Positions 1 to 7,535 of a stretch of 17,530 nt of DNA are shown in pieces. The position numbers and the translations under genes were made by a program. This stretch comes from an uncultured Nitrososphaera sp. (GTDB taxonomy: Archaea; Thermoproteota; Nitrososphaeria; Nitrososphaerales; Nitrososphaeraceae). The stretch is taken from NCBI GenBank assembly GCA_946480575.1, contig CAMLKF010000038.1, positions 1 to 17,530 of the forward strand, written 5' to 3'. The notes below the pieces were generated by a model that saw only the letters and a program-made list of their open reading frames with translations, ran no database searches and had not been told where the DNA came from. Every line of letters starts with the position of its first letter. Within the stretch, counting starts at the first letter, position 1.

Positions 1-1
1 T

Positions 2-619
2 TCATGCCGACGGCGGCTGGCTTGGTGGAGGTGAAGAAGAAGAAGAAGAAGAAGATGATGCTCCTGTGCCGGGTTCTGATGGGTTGTTGTTACTACTACT
101 GCTGCTATTAGTACTGCTCTTCTTCCCCATCCTGTTGAAGAAGAGGATCGCAAGAATGATTGCAATTATGATATAGTTGACAGGTGGGCTGATCACTTTT
201 GTGATAAGCCCGATGCCTGGTAGGACGTAGATCACCTTGCCGATATAGTCTTCACTTGTGATTGGAAAGTCGGTGCCAGGTATCGACGAGGGGTTGGCGT
301 CTCCCTTGGTGCGTATTATACTGTCGCCATCATCTCTGGGAATGATCTCGACGATCCGGTGCACTATGACCCTGTCTCCACCGACGGGCTTGTTGAAAAC
401 GATGATATCGCCTACCCTCAGGTCGTCAAAGGACCCGCCGTCCCTGACAATGAGGACATCATTTACCTGAAGCACAGGCTCCATGCTGCCGCTTGACACG
501 ACGTAAAATGGGTTGTCGGTGTCAAAAGCAAGGCGCAGGCCGAGCCAGACGATTGCGACGCCGGCGACAACAATTATGATGTCCTTGACAGCCACCGGCA
601 GCCTGGACTTTTGTTGCAA
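2..619 (-). CDS. Signal peptidase I, archaeal/ER type (Sec11-like)
   Basis: Membrane serine protease that removes signal peptides from secreted proteins, cutting on the outer face of the membrane. The 205-residue product has an N-terminal membrane anchor (about residues 12-32), then the box SSGSMEP with catalytic Ser45, the second box DRVIVHRIV with His87, and GDANP with Asp107. Ser-His-Asp instead of Ser-Lys is the archaeal/eukaryotic SPase pattern. A second hydrophobic segment lies at about 147-162. Residues after about 167 form a low-complexity Ser/Asn/Pro tail, partly encoded by a trinucleotide tract near 32-56. The start is TTG; the nearby upstream ATG is out of frame. A TATA-like element at about 645-653 lies roughly 30 nt upstream. 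The stop codon is inside the window, so the gene is complete. The family call is firm; the role of the tail is unknown. Confidence 0.93.
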   Translation of the reverse strand: MQQKSRLPVAVKDIIIVVAGVAIVWLGLRLAFDTDNPFYVVSSGSMEPVLQVNDVLIVRDGGSFDDLRVGDIIVFNKPVGGDRVIVHRIVEIIPRDDGDSIIRTKGDANPSSIPGTDFPITSEDYIGKVIYVLPGIGLITKVISPPVNYIIIAIILAILFFNRMGKKSSTNSSSSSNNNPSEPGTGASSSSSSSSSPPPSQPPSA

Positions 620-667
620 TGCACAGGATAATCATGTCGTTCGTTAGATAAACGTTTAGACACATTC

Positions 668-961
668 TTAGCGCATGTCAAGGTGCTTCATTATCGCCAT
701 GCGAAGGCGGGGCATCCTTACCATCATTATGGACAGGAGGTCAGCAATTTCGTCCCTGTCCGGCTGCCTGCTGTTTCTGCTCTGGAACGACGCCAAAAAG
801 TTGCCTATAACCATGCCAGAAACAAGACCGTAGGCGAAATCCTCAACGTCGCCCTGTGTTGGCACCATCCTGCGCGCAAGCCCTACAGGCACCTTGGGGT
901 CATGCACCGCCGCCTTGATAAGCAACTCGAGCTCTTTTCTATCGCTATCCGCCAAGCCCAT
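668..961 (-). CDS. Small conserved-looking hypothetical protein (97 aa)
   Basis: I do not recognise the family. The 97-residue product starts at ATG, is predicted mostly helical, has no signal peptide and ends in a basic, Met-rich stretch (MMVRMPRLRMAIMKHLDMR). A central Gly/Val/Ile/Phe stretch (about residues 45-58, GLVSGMVIGNFLASF) is hydrophobic but short for a membrane span. The gene lies between the signal peptidase gene (48 nt downstream, same strand) and divergent nop5, whose start is 80 nt away. The intergenic AT-rich block at 993-1018 may hold promoters for both directions. The antisense frame has a similar-length open frame, but this strand has the ATG and a normal archaeal composition. 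Confidence 0.65.
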   Translation of the reverse strand: MGLADSDRKELELLIKAAVHDPKVPVGLARRMVPTQGDVEDFAYGLVSGMVIGNFLASFQSRNSRQPDRDEIADLLSIMMVRMPRLRMAIMKHLDMR

Positions 962-1008
962 CTTAAGAGACGCCTACAGCTGGATTCGTTTGTTTAATAA
1001 TGCTAACC

Positions 1009-1018
1009 TTTTTTATTA
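1009..1018 (+). promoter_or_regulatory. TATA element of nop5
   Basis: A T6-ATTA stretch whose centre is about 27-28 nt upstream of the nop5 ATG at 1042, the spacing expected if transcription starts at or next to the start codon (leaderless mRNA). This is inferred from spacing only. Confidence 0.5.
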
Positions 1019-1041
1019 GCCAATTGTCCTAAGCATCCTGA

Positions 1042-2313
1042 ATGGCAAACAACACCTGTTCCGTTGTCCTGCTGGAGCTTGGGATCGCTGCATTTGACCA
1101 GAGCGGCAGCCTGATAGCATCAAGAAAGTTTGAAGACGCCATAAGGTCGTACAGGCTGCTAAAGAGCGGCGCGGTCCCGGAAGAAATAAGGCAATTCATT
1201 GAAAAGCTGCGCCCGTTTGACTCTATAACAGTAAACGACGCAAGCGTCGCTGCTATGCTGCGCCAAGCAGGTCTGAACAGCCAGCTGATGCCAGAAGACC
1301 AGCAGCAATGGATTCAGGGCAGCAAGCCCGACTTTATAATCAAGGCAAGCTTTGCAGACAACAGCGAAGAAGCGATGCAGAGGCTGCGGGGCTTTGCCAT
1401 CAGCCTTTCTTCGTCGAGGGTAAAGGAGGCGTCAGAGAGGCTCGACCTCCACATAATACAGTCGATAAACGCGCTGGACGAGCTGGACAAGATAATCAAC
1501 ACGGTTGGCGCTCGCCTGCGTGAATGGTACGGGCTCCATTTTCCCGAACTTGACAACTTAATACAGAGCCTTATTGCTTATGCCGAGATAGTGAGCAGGG
1601 CGGGCATGCGGCAGAACATCACTGCCGAGATACTGCAGGGCGCTGGCATGCAGGACAAGAAAGTAGAAGTTATACTGGACGCGGCAAGGCGCAGTAAGGG
1701 AGGCGACATGACGCCGGAAAATCTTGCCATAGTAAAGAGACTTGCCGATCAGGTCATTTCGCAGTCGGACCTGCGCAGGGTGCTTGCGGATCACGTTGAA
1801 GTAGCGATGGAGACCATGGCACCAAACGTCAAGGAGCTGCTCACTGTGACGGTCGGCGCAAGGATAATCGCTAAGGCCGGCAGCCTCGCAAGGCTCGCGA
1901 CGCTTCCTGCAAGCACAATTCAGGTGCTTGGCGCCGAAAAGGCGCTGTTCCGGGCGCTGAAGACGGGCGCAAGGCCGCCCAAGCATGGGCTCTTGTTCCA
2001 GCACCCCTTGGTGCACTCTGCGCCCAAGTGGCAGCGGGGCAAGATCGCAAGAGCCGTCGCATCCAAAGTTGCAATAGCCGCCAGGATCGACTATTATCGC
2101 CACGCAGGCAAGGACACAACCATACAGGATCGCTTGAACACACGCCTCAACGAGATCCGAGAGAAATACAAGGAGCCAGTGCCGGAGAAAGAGCGCGACA
2201 GGAAATACATGGAGCACGTGCAGCGCAAGGAGCCGACCGGAAGAAGAGACAAGCGTGACAAGAGAAAGAAGAGGGACAGAAGGAACAAGCGGTTTGGAAA
2301 GCGACGCTATTAG
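1042..2313 (+). CDS. nop5: Nop5 (Nop56/58-like) core protein of box C/D RNP
   Basis: Scaffold of the archaeal box C/D ribonucleoprotein: it binds the L7Ae-bound guide RNA and recruits fibrillarin for 2'-O-methylation of rRNA and tRNA. The 423-residue protein shows the family layout: an N-terminal fibrillarin-binding domain (about 1-115), a long helical coiled-coil region (about 120-215), and the C-terminal Nop domain with the signature GAEKALFRAL near residue 297 followed by KHGLLFQHPLV and KIARAVASK. Residues from about 375 onward are a very basic Lys/Arg tail, as in other Nop5 proteins. The ATG is preceded by a TATA element at leaderless spacing. Its 3' end overlaps the fibrillarin gene, so the two partners are co-transcribed and probably translationally coupled. 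Confidence 0.96.
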   Translation: MANNTCSVVLLELGIAAFDQSGSLIASRKFEDAIRSYRLLKSGAVPEEIRQFIEKLRPFDSITVNDASVAAMLRQAGLNSQLMPEDQQQWIQGSKPDFIIKASFADNSEEAMQRLRGFAISLSSSRVKEASERLDLHIIQSINALDELDKIINTVGARLREWYGLHFPELDNLIQSLIAYAEIVSRAGMRQNITAEILQGAGMQDKKVEVILDAARRSKGGDMTPENLAIVKRLADQVISQSDLRRVLADHVEVAMETMAPNVKELLTVTVGARIIAKAGSLARLATLPASTIQVLGAEKALFRALKTGARPPKHGLLFQHPLVHSAPKWQRGKIARAVASKVAIAARIDYYRHAGKDTTIQDRLNTRLNEIREKYKEPVPEKERDRKYMEHVQRKEPTGRRDKRDKRKKRDRRNKRFGKRRY

Positions 2314-2968
2314 GTGGATTTCTGTAAATGGCGAGAAAAACGCCGCCACCCTCAACCTTGTCAAGGGGAGCAACGTTTATGGCGAAAAGCTGGTGAGGTA
2401 TGAGGGCGAGGAGTACCGCCTGTGGGATCCTTTCAGGAGCAAGCTTGCTGGTGCGCTCAAAAAGGGCATGAAGAACATGCCGATAAAAAATGGCAGCAAG
2501 GTGTTATACCTTGGCGCATCCACCGGCACGACGGTCAGCCACGTCTCTGACATCGTGGGCCCAAGCGGGATCGTGTTTGCAGTCGAGCCTGCGACCCGCG
2601 TCGCAAGAGAGCTCATTGAAAACGTGGCGTCAAAGCGCAAAAATGTGGTACCGATAATTGAAGACGCAAGGAAGCCTCAGTCATATTTTGCGGTGTTTGG
2701 CAAGGTCGACGTCGTCTACTGCGACATAGCCCAGCCGGACCAGACAGACATTGCGATAGCCAACTGTGTTGCTTATTTGAAGCAGAGTGGCATCATGCTC
2801 TTAGTCGTAAAGACAAGGAGCATTAACGTGACGATGGACCCAAAGGCTGTAGTGGCTCAGGAGGCGACCAAGCTGGAAAAGAGTGGCTTTAGGATAGACC
2901 AGATAATCAACCTAGAGCCGTTTGACAAGGACCACGGCATGATATACTGCATCTACCGCGGCAGCTAG
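2294..2968 (+). CDS. flpA: Fibrillarin-like 2'-O-methyltransferase
   Basis: SAM-dependent RNA 2'-O-methyltransferase, the catalytic subunit of the box C/D RNP with Nop5. The 224-residue product has the conserved N-terminal part (VYGEKL, EYRLWDPFRSKLA), the SAM-binding loop YLGASTGTTVSHVSDIVG (about 72-89), VEP in motif II (98-100) and the acidic CDIAQPDQT segment (about 143-151). I chose the TTG at 2294, which overlaps the nop5 end by 20 nt, has an AGAAGG stretch about 9 nt upstream and gives the usual family N-terminus. An in-frame GTG at 2255 would add 13 residues unlike the family. The stop codon TAG sits in CTAG, which also carries the stop of the convergent RNase HII gene. Confidence 0.95.
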   Translation: MESDAIRWISVNGEKNAATLNLVKGSNVYGEKLVRYEGEEYRLWDPFRSKLAGALKKGMKNMPIKNGSKVLYLGASTGTTVSHVSDIVGPSGIVFAVEPATRVARELIENVASKRKNVVPIIEDARKPQSYFAVFGKVDVVYCDIAQPDQTDIAIANCVAYLKQSGIMLLVVKTRSINVTMDPKAVVAQEATKLEKSGFRIDQIINLEPFDKDHGMIYCIYRGS

Positions 2969-3645
2969 AGCCTCCACTGGGCTACCTGCTCTAGCATTAT
3001 CCTAAGAGGCTTCCACGACTTTCTTGCAAACTCGGGCGCCTGCCCGTTCCTGATGACCCATTGCTTGATAAAGCGCATCGTCTTTTCGTCAGACGGGTAG
3101 CCGCTGCCGATGTTGCTGTATGTGTTGCGTATCTCTTGAATTTCCAGATCCCTTGTTATCTTGGCTATTATCGACGCGGCCGAAACTACGACGTTAATAG
3201 AATCTGCGTGATGCATCGAGTGCAGCCTCTTTGGCATGCACATTAGGTGCTGCACCATGTATTCCTTGTAGCGCTCGGGATTGATATCGCAGCAATCGAC
3301 GTAAACCTCGTCTGCGCCGATGGTGTTTATTACGCCGGCCATCACCTTTGCCTCGAGCTTGTTGAGGCCTCTGAGTAGCACACTGCCGTCAACCTCTGCC
3401 GCGCCTGCCTTGCGAATGCAGACCGAGTCTGCTACCTTCAGTATCTGGCCAAAAAGCCTTGCGCGGGCTCTGGGGGTCAGTGTCTTTGAGTCCCTGACGC
3501 CCATCTTTCTCAGCTGCGCTATCTTTGACTCGCGGATGCTGATGCCTGCAATCACAAGAGGGCCAATAATGGAGCCGCGGCCTGCCTCGTCAACCCCGCC
3601 GACCAAAATGCCGTCGTTGCGTAACCACAAATTATTGATGACCAT
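2965..3645 (-). CDS. rnhB: Ribonuclease HII
   Basis: Endonuclease that cuts the RNA strand of RNA/DNA hybrids and removes ribonucleotides from DNA. The signature GVDEAGRGS (about residues 17-25, giving Asp19 and Glu20), Asp117 in EVYVDCCD and Asp166 in SIIAKITRD supply the four acidic metal ligands of type 2 RNase H. From the ATG at 3645 the product has 226 residues. An in-frame ATG at 3675 would add ten residues, but it lies upstream of the only good TATA-like stretch (about 3663-3670 read on this strand), so I prefer 3645. The gene converges on flpA and the two stop codons overlap by three bases within CTAG. The start is uncertain; the family is not. Confidence 0.94.
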   Translation of the reverse strand: MVINNLWLRNDGILVGGVDEAGRGSIIGPLVIAGISIRESKIAQLRKMGVRDSKTLTPRARARLFGQILKVADSVCIRKAGAAEVDGSVLLRGLNKLEAKVMAGVINTIGADEVYVDCCDINPERYKEYMVQHLMCMPKRLHSMHHADSINVVVSAASIIAKITRDLEIQEIRNTYSNIGSGYPSDEKTMRFIKQWVIRNGQAPEFARKSWKPLRIMLEQVAQWRL

Positions 3646-3710
3646 TATGCTGATTTGTGGGGTATTTATTATCACTTGTGCTTGTAAAATAAGGATACAT
3701 GTTCCTGCTG

Positions 3711-3719
3711 TATAAATAT
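3711..3719 (+). promoter_or_regulatory. TATA element of trm1
   Basis: TATAAATAT, centred 27 nt upstream of the GTG at 3742 but only 12 nt upstream of the ATG at 3727. This supports a leaderless transcript beginning at the GTG. Confidence 0.55.
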
Positions 3720-3741
3720 AGCAACCATGCAGTCCTTTTGC

Positions 3742-4884
3742 GTGGACACAGCAACAGGCTTTGTCAGGATGGTAGAAGGAAAAACCATCTTTCTAGTTCC
3801 ACAATCATCGCTCACCAAAAAGGTGCCGTCAAAGACCCCCGCGTTCTTTAATCCTGCCGCAAAACTCAACCGCGACCTTTCAGTGCTGGCGTACAGGGCG
3901 TTTGCGCCTTCTCCCAAACAAAAGACGTTTGCCGACTCGTTCACTGGCATTGGAGCGCGCGCCCTGCGGGTTGCTGTCGAAGTTCCGGAGATAGAACAGG
4001 TCTACGGCAATGACATCAACGCCACTGCTATAGACGCCGCAAGAAAAGCCGCGCGAGCAAACTCTGTCAGCGATAGATGCCATTTTTCAATAGACGAAGT
4101 GTGCAAGTTTCTACTACATGGTACGCGCGATGGCGAGCGCTTTGGTATAGTCGACCTTGACCCGTTTGGCACCCCTGCCAAGCACGTAGACTGCATGCTG
4201 CGCGCCGTCCTTGACGGAGGGCTTGCCTCGATAACTGCGACTGATACTGCTGTTTTGTGTGGCGTCTATCCCGAGGTGTGCATGCGCCGCTACTACGGGA
4301 GGCCGCTTAACAATAGCTATGGCAACGAAGTCGCGATCCGGCTCCTGATCTCGCTTCTGGCGCTGACGGCTTCCCGCCTAGAGCTGGCAATCCGGCCGGT
4401 ATTTGTCCACGCGACAATGCACTACTTCCGCATCTACACCACCGTTGCAGTGAGCAGCAGCCAGGCAAACGATGTGTATGAAAACATTGGATACGTCATG
4501 CATTGCTTTAACTGCGGCCATCGCTTCAAGGCAGAAGAGTATGAAAAGAGCAAGTGCGAGCTCTGTGGCAGCGACCTGAGCGTCGGAGGCCAGCTCTGGA
4601 CAGGATCGCTGCATGACAGAGAATTTGTGAAAAAGATGCTTGAGCAGGAAAGCGACAGGCAGTGCAAGAAAGTGCTTGAAGCTTCCGGCGAGGAGATAAG
4701 CGAAATACCATACTACTTCCGGGCAGATGAAATTTCTGCAAAACTAAAGAGGAACCCGCATTCCGTGCAAAAGATCATCGAGAAACTGCAGTCGGCCGGC
4801 TTTGCCGCATCAAGAACGGCGCTTAACCCGGGATCATTTAAAACCAATGCAAGGATAGATCAGATTCTGGATATCTTGAGGTAA
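3742..4884 (+). CDS. trm1: tRNA (guanine(26)-N2)-dimethyltransferase Trm1
   Basis: Makes N2-methyl- and N2,N2-dimethylguanosine at tRNA position 26 using SAM. Visible features are the N-terminal AFFNPAAKLNRDLS block typical of Trm1, the SAM-binding FADSFTGIGARALR, the catalytic-motif DLDPFGTP (about 138-145) and a C-terminal zinc-binding knuckle, CFNCG near residue 255 and CELCG near 271, followed by a winged-helix-like end. I chose GTG 3742 (380 residues) because the TATA box at 3711-3719 is at leaderless spacing from it. The ATG at 3727 would give five more residues but would lie upstream of the expected transcription start. It diverges from the RNase HII gene and converges on the next gene with no spacer. 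Confidence 0.95.
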   Translation: MDTATGFVRMVEGKTIFLVPQSSLTKKVPSKTPAFFNPAAKLNRDLSVLAYRAFAPSPKQKTFADSFTGIGARALRVAVEVPEIEQVYGNDINATAIDAARKAARANSVSDRCHFSIDEVCKFLLHGTRDGERFGIVDLDPFGTPAKHVDCMLRAVLDGGLASITATDTAVLCGVYPEVCMRRYYGRPLNNSYGNEVAIRLLISLLALTASRLELAIRPVFVHATMHYFRIYTTVAVSSSQANDVYENIGYVMHCFNCGHRFKAEEYEKSKCELCGSDLSVGGQLWTGSLHDREFVKKMLEQESDRQCKKVLEASGEEISEIPYYFRADEISAKLKRNPHSVQKIIEKLQSAGFAASRTALNPGSFKTNARIDQILDILR

Positions 4885-5385
4885 TTATTCAGAAAATCGA
4901 ACTGCATTGATCGATTCATCGATATAATTTTCCCATTTCATTTTCAGACCGTCGAGTTCAGGATCGACATCAGATTTGCCATTATCCTCAACCCTCATTT
5001 CCATTGCGTCTACATACTCTAAGAAAGAATCGAGTGCCTGTACGTAAAGATCGTAGCTTTCCTGCCACTCTTGCGCCGGCTGGGCATTTTCAAGCTGCGT
5101 CCGCATGTTCTGAATGTCAGATCGATCCAGGCTGATCTGGGCTAGCATGCTTTCAGATGTCACTTCGCCTTGCTTCCAGTCATTAAACTTGGATTCGAGA
5201 TCAGCTGCAAGATTGTTGTGTCTTGAGTAAATGTCTCCCAAGATCTCTGCATCAGTGCGGGGAGGAGCAATAACGGTGTCGGGGCTGCTCTGGGGTATAG
5301 TCCATATGAGAAAGCTGGCGCCCACGATGCCTATAACGATGGCTGCCGTAATGGCTATGCCCTTCTTGCTCGCCAAGTCGACCAC
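4885..5385 (-). CDS. Single-span membrane protein with helical ectodomain, unknown function
   Basis: Not a family I recognise. From GTG 5385 the 166-residue product has a short basic N-terminus, one strong hydrophobic segment (about residues 10-28, ending IWTIP) and a Ser/Pro linker. The rest is an acidic, helix-rich domain of about 120 residues with regular hydrophobic spacing, suggesting a helical bundle or coiled coil outside the membrane. The frame stays open to 5481, but that would overlap the divergent flavoprotein gene and place a TATA-like element (5406-5413) inside the coding region. That element is about 25 nt upstream of GTG 5385, so I place the start there; TTG 5376 is an alternative. 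The stop codon abuts trm1 directly. Confidence 0.7.
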   Translation of the reverse strand: MVDLASKKGIAITAAIVIGIVGASFLIWTIPQSSPDTVIAPPRTDAEILGDIYSRHNNLAADLESKFNDWKQGEVTSESMLAQISLDRSDIQNMRTQLENAQPAQEWQESYDLYVQALDSFLEYVDAMEMRVEDNGKSDVDPELDGLKMKWENYIDESINAVRFSE

Positions 5386-5405
5386 CGTAGCTTTTTTGGG
5401 CTCTC

Positions 5406-5429
5406 TAATAAAAGGATAATCACATATAT
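5406..5429. promoter_or_regulatory. Divergent promoter pair (5385 minus / 5454 plus)
   Basis: Two TATA-like elements in a 68-nt divergent gap: 5406-5413 read on the minus strand, about 25 nt from GTG 5385, and ATATAT at 5424-5429 on the plus strand, about 27 nt from ATG 5454. Both spacings fit leaderless transcripts. The elements are only about 10 bp apart, so the two promoters may compete. Confidence 0.5.
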
Positions 5430-5453
5430 CCGCGCAATTTTCACAGATGCTGA

Positions 5454-6293
5454 ATGAGTAGCACTGGGCAGGCGCAGCCAAACCTTGGCAGGCTTTCTTA
5501 CCGCAAGGACCTGACGCCGGACCTTGCCATACTGAGGATGCAGCCTGCAGACGGAGGCCCTGTCCCGGATTTCAGGGCTGGCCAGTTCGTCACCCTCGGG
5601 ATCCAGTTTCCTGATGAGGACAGAATGACCTATCGCGCATATTCGATATCCTCGCCACCAGAGGAAAAAAGATACTTCGAGCTGTACATCAAGTGGACGA
5701 CAAAGCCGGTGATGGGAAAGCTCACAAGCGCGCTTTTTGGCATGAAGGAGGGCGACACGCTCTACTGGCGCAAGCCAGCCGGCGCCTTTACAATCGAGGA
5801 CAAAAAGGCAGACGGGACGCCGGACAGCAGGCGACTGGTGCTTGTCGCGTCAGGGACCGGCCTTGCGCCGTTTATCAGCTATATTCTACATTTGAAGAGC
5901 ATCGGCTCGAAAAGGGAGATAGTTCTACTGCATGGCGCAAAATACGCGCAGGAGCTTGGCTACCGCGACATTCTTGAAAAGATGGCAGGCGGCGACAGCT
6001 TGAACTTTAAGTACCTGCCCACAGTGAGCAGGCCGGACCATGAATTATCGCGGGGCTGGCGCGGCAGCACCGGCAGGGTCGAGACGCTGCTCGTTGACAA
6101 GGTTGATGACAGGTCGCACCTAGAAAAGACAGTCGGCGAAAAAGTGACGCCTGAAAACTCGTTCTTCCATGTCTGCGGCTATCAAGGAACTATCGACTCG
6201 GTCGTCTCGATACTCGGGCCGCTCGGCTTTGTCACCAACCGCAGCAAGAGAAAGGACGGTTCCTTTGACATCAAGATAGAGACGTACGGCTAG
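5454..6293 (+). CDS. Ferredoxin/flavodoxin--NADP+ reductase-like flavoprotein
   Basis: FNR-family oxidoreductase predicted to move electrons between NAD(P)H and a one-electron carrier such as ferredoxin, in the cytoplasm. The 279-residue protein has the FAD-binding beta-barrel with AGQFVTL and the flavin motif YRAYSISS (about 59-66), the nucleotide-binding fold beginning VLVASGTGLAPFISY (about 128-142), and the near-terminal HVCGYQGTIDSV (about 238-249) matching the family's CG motif. It has no iron-sulfur ligands of its own, so the partner must be encoded elsewhere. It starts at ATG 5454 with a TATA element at leaderless spacing. DUF424 follows 25 nt downstream. The exact electron acceptor cannot be read from the sequence. 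Confidence 0.9.
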   Translation: MSSTGQAQPNLGRLSYRKDLTPDLAILRMQPADGGPVPDFRAGQFVTLGIQFPDEDRMTYRAYSISSPPEEKRYFELYIKWTTKPVMGKLTSALFGMKEGDTLYWRKPAGAFTIEDKKADGTPDSRRLVLVASGTGLAPFISYILHLKSIGSKREIVLLHGAKYAQELGYRDILEKMAGGDSLNFKYLPTVSRPDHELSRGWRGSTGRVETLLVDKVDDRSHLEKTVGEKVTPENSFFHVCGYQGTIDSVVSILGPLGFVTNRSKRKDGSFDIKIETYG

Positions 6294-6318
6294 AAATGCT
6301 CATTAACTGTCCCGACAA

Positions 6319-6648
6319 TTGAATAACACGCAGTTGGAACAGTACCACTACGCCGCAAGGACTACACGCTACCAAGGCGCAATGATGATCGACATCTGCG
6401 ACCTTGATCTTATCGGGACAAAATTGGAGCAAGACGGGCTTGTCGTCAACCTTACCCGGGAATACTACCAGCAGGAAGTAATCAAGCTGTCGCATGCCAA
6501 AGAGCTGCTGCAAAAGTGCGACATTGCCAACCTTGTGGGTGACGGAATAGTCCAACAGGCAATCGACATGAAGCTTGCCAAGGAAGTGAGCATAAGGAGG
6601 ATTTCTGGCGTGCCGTTTTTGATGATATACAAGTTCCAGCACAGGTAG
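6319..6648 (+). CDS. DUF424 family archaeal protein
   Basis: A small protein (109 residues from TTG 6319) resembling the archaeal DUF424 family, whose function is not established. Features recalled as typical are an early acidic block with DLDLIGTKLEQDGLVVNL, an aromatic YY pair, the ANLVGDGIVQQAIDMKL segment (about 70-86) and a final ISGVPFLMIYKF strand. The gene is 25 nt after the flavoprotein gene on the same strand, so it is probably co-transcribed. No TATA element is obvious in the gap. The family call rests on remembered motif order. Confidence 0.75.
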   Translation: MNNTQLEQYHYAARTTRYQGAMMIDICDLDLIGTKLEQDGLVVNLTREYYQQEVIKLSHAKELLQKCDIANLVGDGIVQQAIDMKLAKEVSIRRISGVPFLMIYKFQHR

Positions 6649-6660
6649 GAGTGGCAGCAC

Positions 6661-6670
6661 TATAAATATA
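6661..6670 (+). promoter_or_regulatory. TATA element of rio1-pno1 operon
   Basis: TATAAATATA followed by more A/T, about 34 nt upstream of the TTG start at 6699. This would give a transcript with only a few leader nucleotides and no Shine-Dalgarno. Confidence 0.45.
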
Positions 6671-6698
6671 ATAACAAAAGCGCGCTAAAATTTGCACA

Positions 6699-7535
6699 TT
6701 GGGAGAAGACGACAAAGAGCCTGAACTTGCAGAGGAAAAGCACAAGGCGATAGATAGGGCCGACAGGCGCCTGTCTAAGCGCGAGCGGGAAAGCAGGTTC
6801 CTTGTGAAGCGCTCTGAGGATTATGAAGTGTTTGACAACGTGTTTGACGTGCCGACCATCATGACCATCAACGATCTGAGGAGCGACAGCGTAATAGAGA
6901 GCATCAAGGGCTCGCTTGCGGCAGGCAAGGAATCCAAAGTCTACCTTGCAGTGGCTCCTGATGGCTCGCTTCTCACGCTCAAGATCTACCTCACTGTCAG
7001 CGCCGAGTTCAAGAAGCGGCTGCAATATATCGCCGGCGACCCACGGTTTTCCGACATAAAGCGGAGTTCGCGCAGCCTGATAGCCGCATGGGCAAAAAAA
7101 GAGTTCAAGAACATGCAGGCGGCGCATGCAGCCGGAGTGCGCGTCCCGGCACCATTGGCAGTGCAAAAGAACGTGCTTGTCATGGAGTTTATAGGCGACA
7201 GCGAGGGTAACCCTGCATCTCTTCTGGTAGACTCGGAAATCACTTCCGAAGACTACAGGCAGGTGATAGAGCAGGTATCTCTTTTGTACAAAAAAGCCAG
7301 TCTGGTGCATGCCGACCTGTCGGAGTACAACATCTTCAAGACGGGTAGCAGGGGAATAATGCTCTTTGACTTTGGCTCTGCAGTTGACATCAAGCATCCA
7401 AATTCAAAACAATTTTTAGTCCGCGATGTCATGAACATAAACAGGTTCTTTGAAAAGCAGGGCATAAAGGTCCTTGACGCCTCGCATGTGATAGAAAAGA
7501 TCACTACCACAGGAGGAGACAAAACAACAAAATGA
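6699..7535 (+). CDS. rio1: RIO1-type serine/threonine protein kinase
   Basis: Atypical kinase/ATPase needed for late maturation of the small ribosomal subunit. The 278-residue product has the RIO nucleotide loop AAGKESKVYLA (about 74-84), Lys95 in LLTLKIY, the catalytic loop VHADLSEYNIF (Asp206, Asn211) and the metal-binding motif LFDFGSAV with Asp224. That last motif looks like a canonical DFG; RIO1 proteins more often carry an IDxxQ-type sequence there. The N-terminus is charged, and starts at TTG because no ATG or GTG is available nearby. The stop codon overlaps the pno1 start in ATGA, so the kinase and its KH-domain partner are translationally coupled. A 245-residue frame on the opposite strand is a shadow. 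Confidence 0.94.
   Translation: MGEDDKEPELAEEKHKAIDRADRRLSKRERESRFLVKRSEDYEVFDNVFDVPTIMTINDLRSDSVIESIKGSLAAGKESKVYLAVAPDGSLLTLKIYLTVSAEFKKRLQYIAGDPRFSDIKRSSRSLIAAWAKKEFKNMQAAHAAGVRVPAPLAVQKNVLVMEFIGDSEGNPASLLVDSEITSEDYRQVIEQVSLLYKKASLVHADLSEYNIFKTGSRGIMLFDFGSAVDIKHPNSKQFLVRDVMNINRFFEKQGIKVLDASHVIEKITTTGGDKTTK

Noticed and set aside
1558..2373. 271-residue open frame on the minus strand across nop5
   Set aside because: It is antisense to a well-recognised gene, has no family features and arises from the GC-rich third positions of nop5.
3672..3950. 92-residue minus-strand frame overlapping the trm1 start
   Set aside because: It overlaps the trm1 coding sequence and promoter and has no features of a real protein.
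5386..5481. N-terminal extension of the membrane protein with a CENC-x3-C pattern
   Set aside because: It would overlap the divergent flavoprotein start and cover both TATA elements, so the Cys pattern is probably chance.
6660..7397. 245-residue open frame on the minus strand across rio1
   Set aside because: Antisense to the RIO1 kinase, Cys/His-rich with no recognisable domain; a codon-bias shadow.
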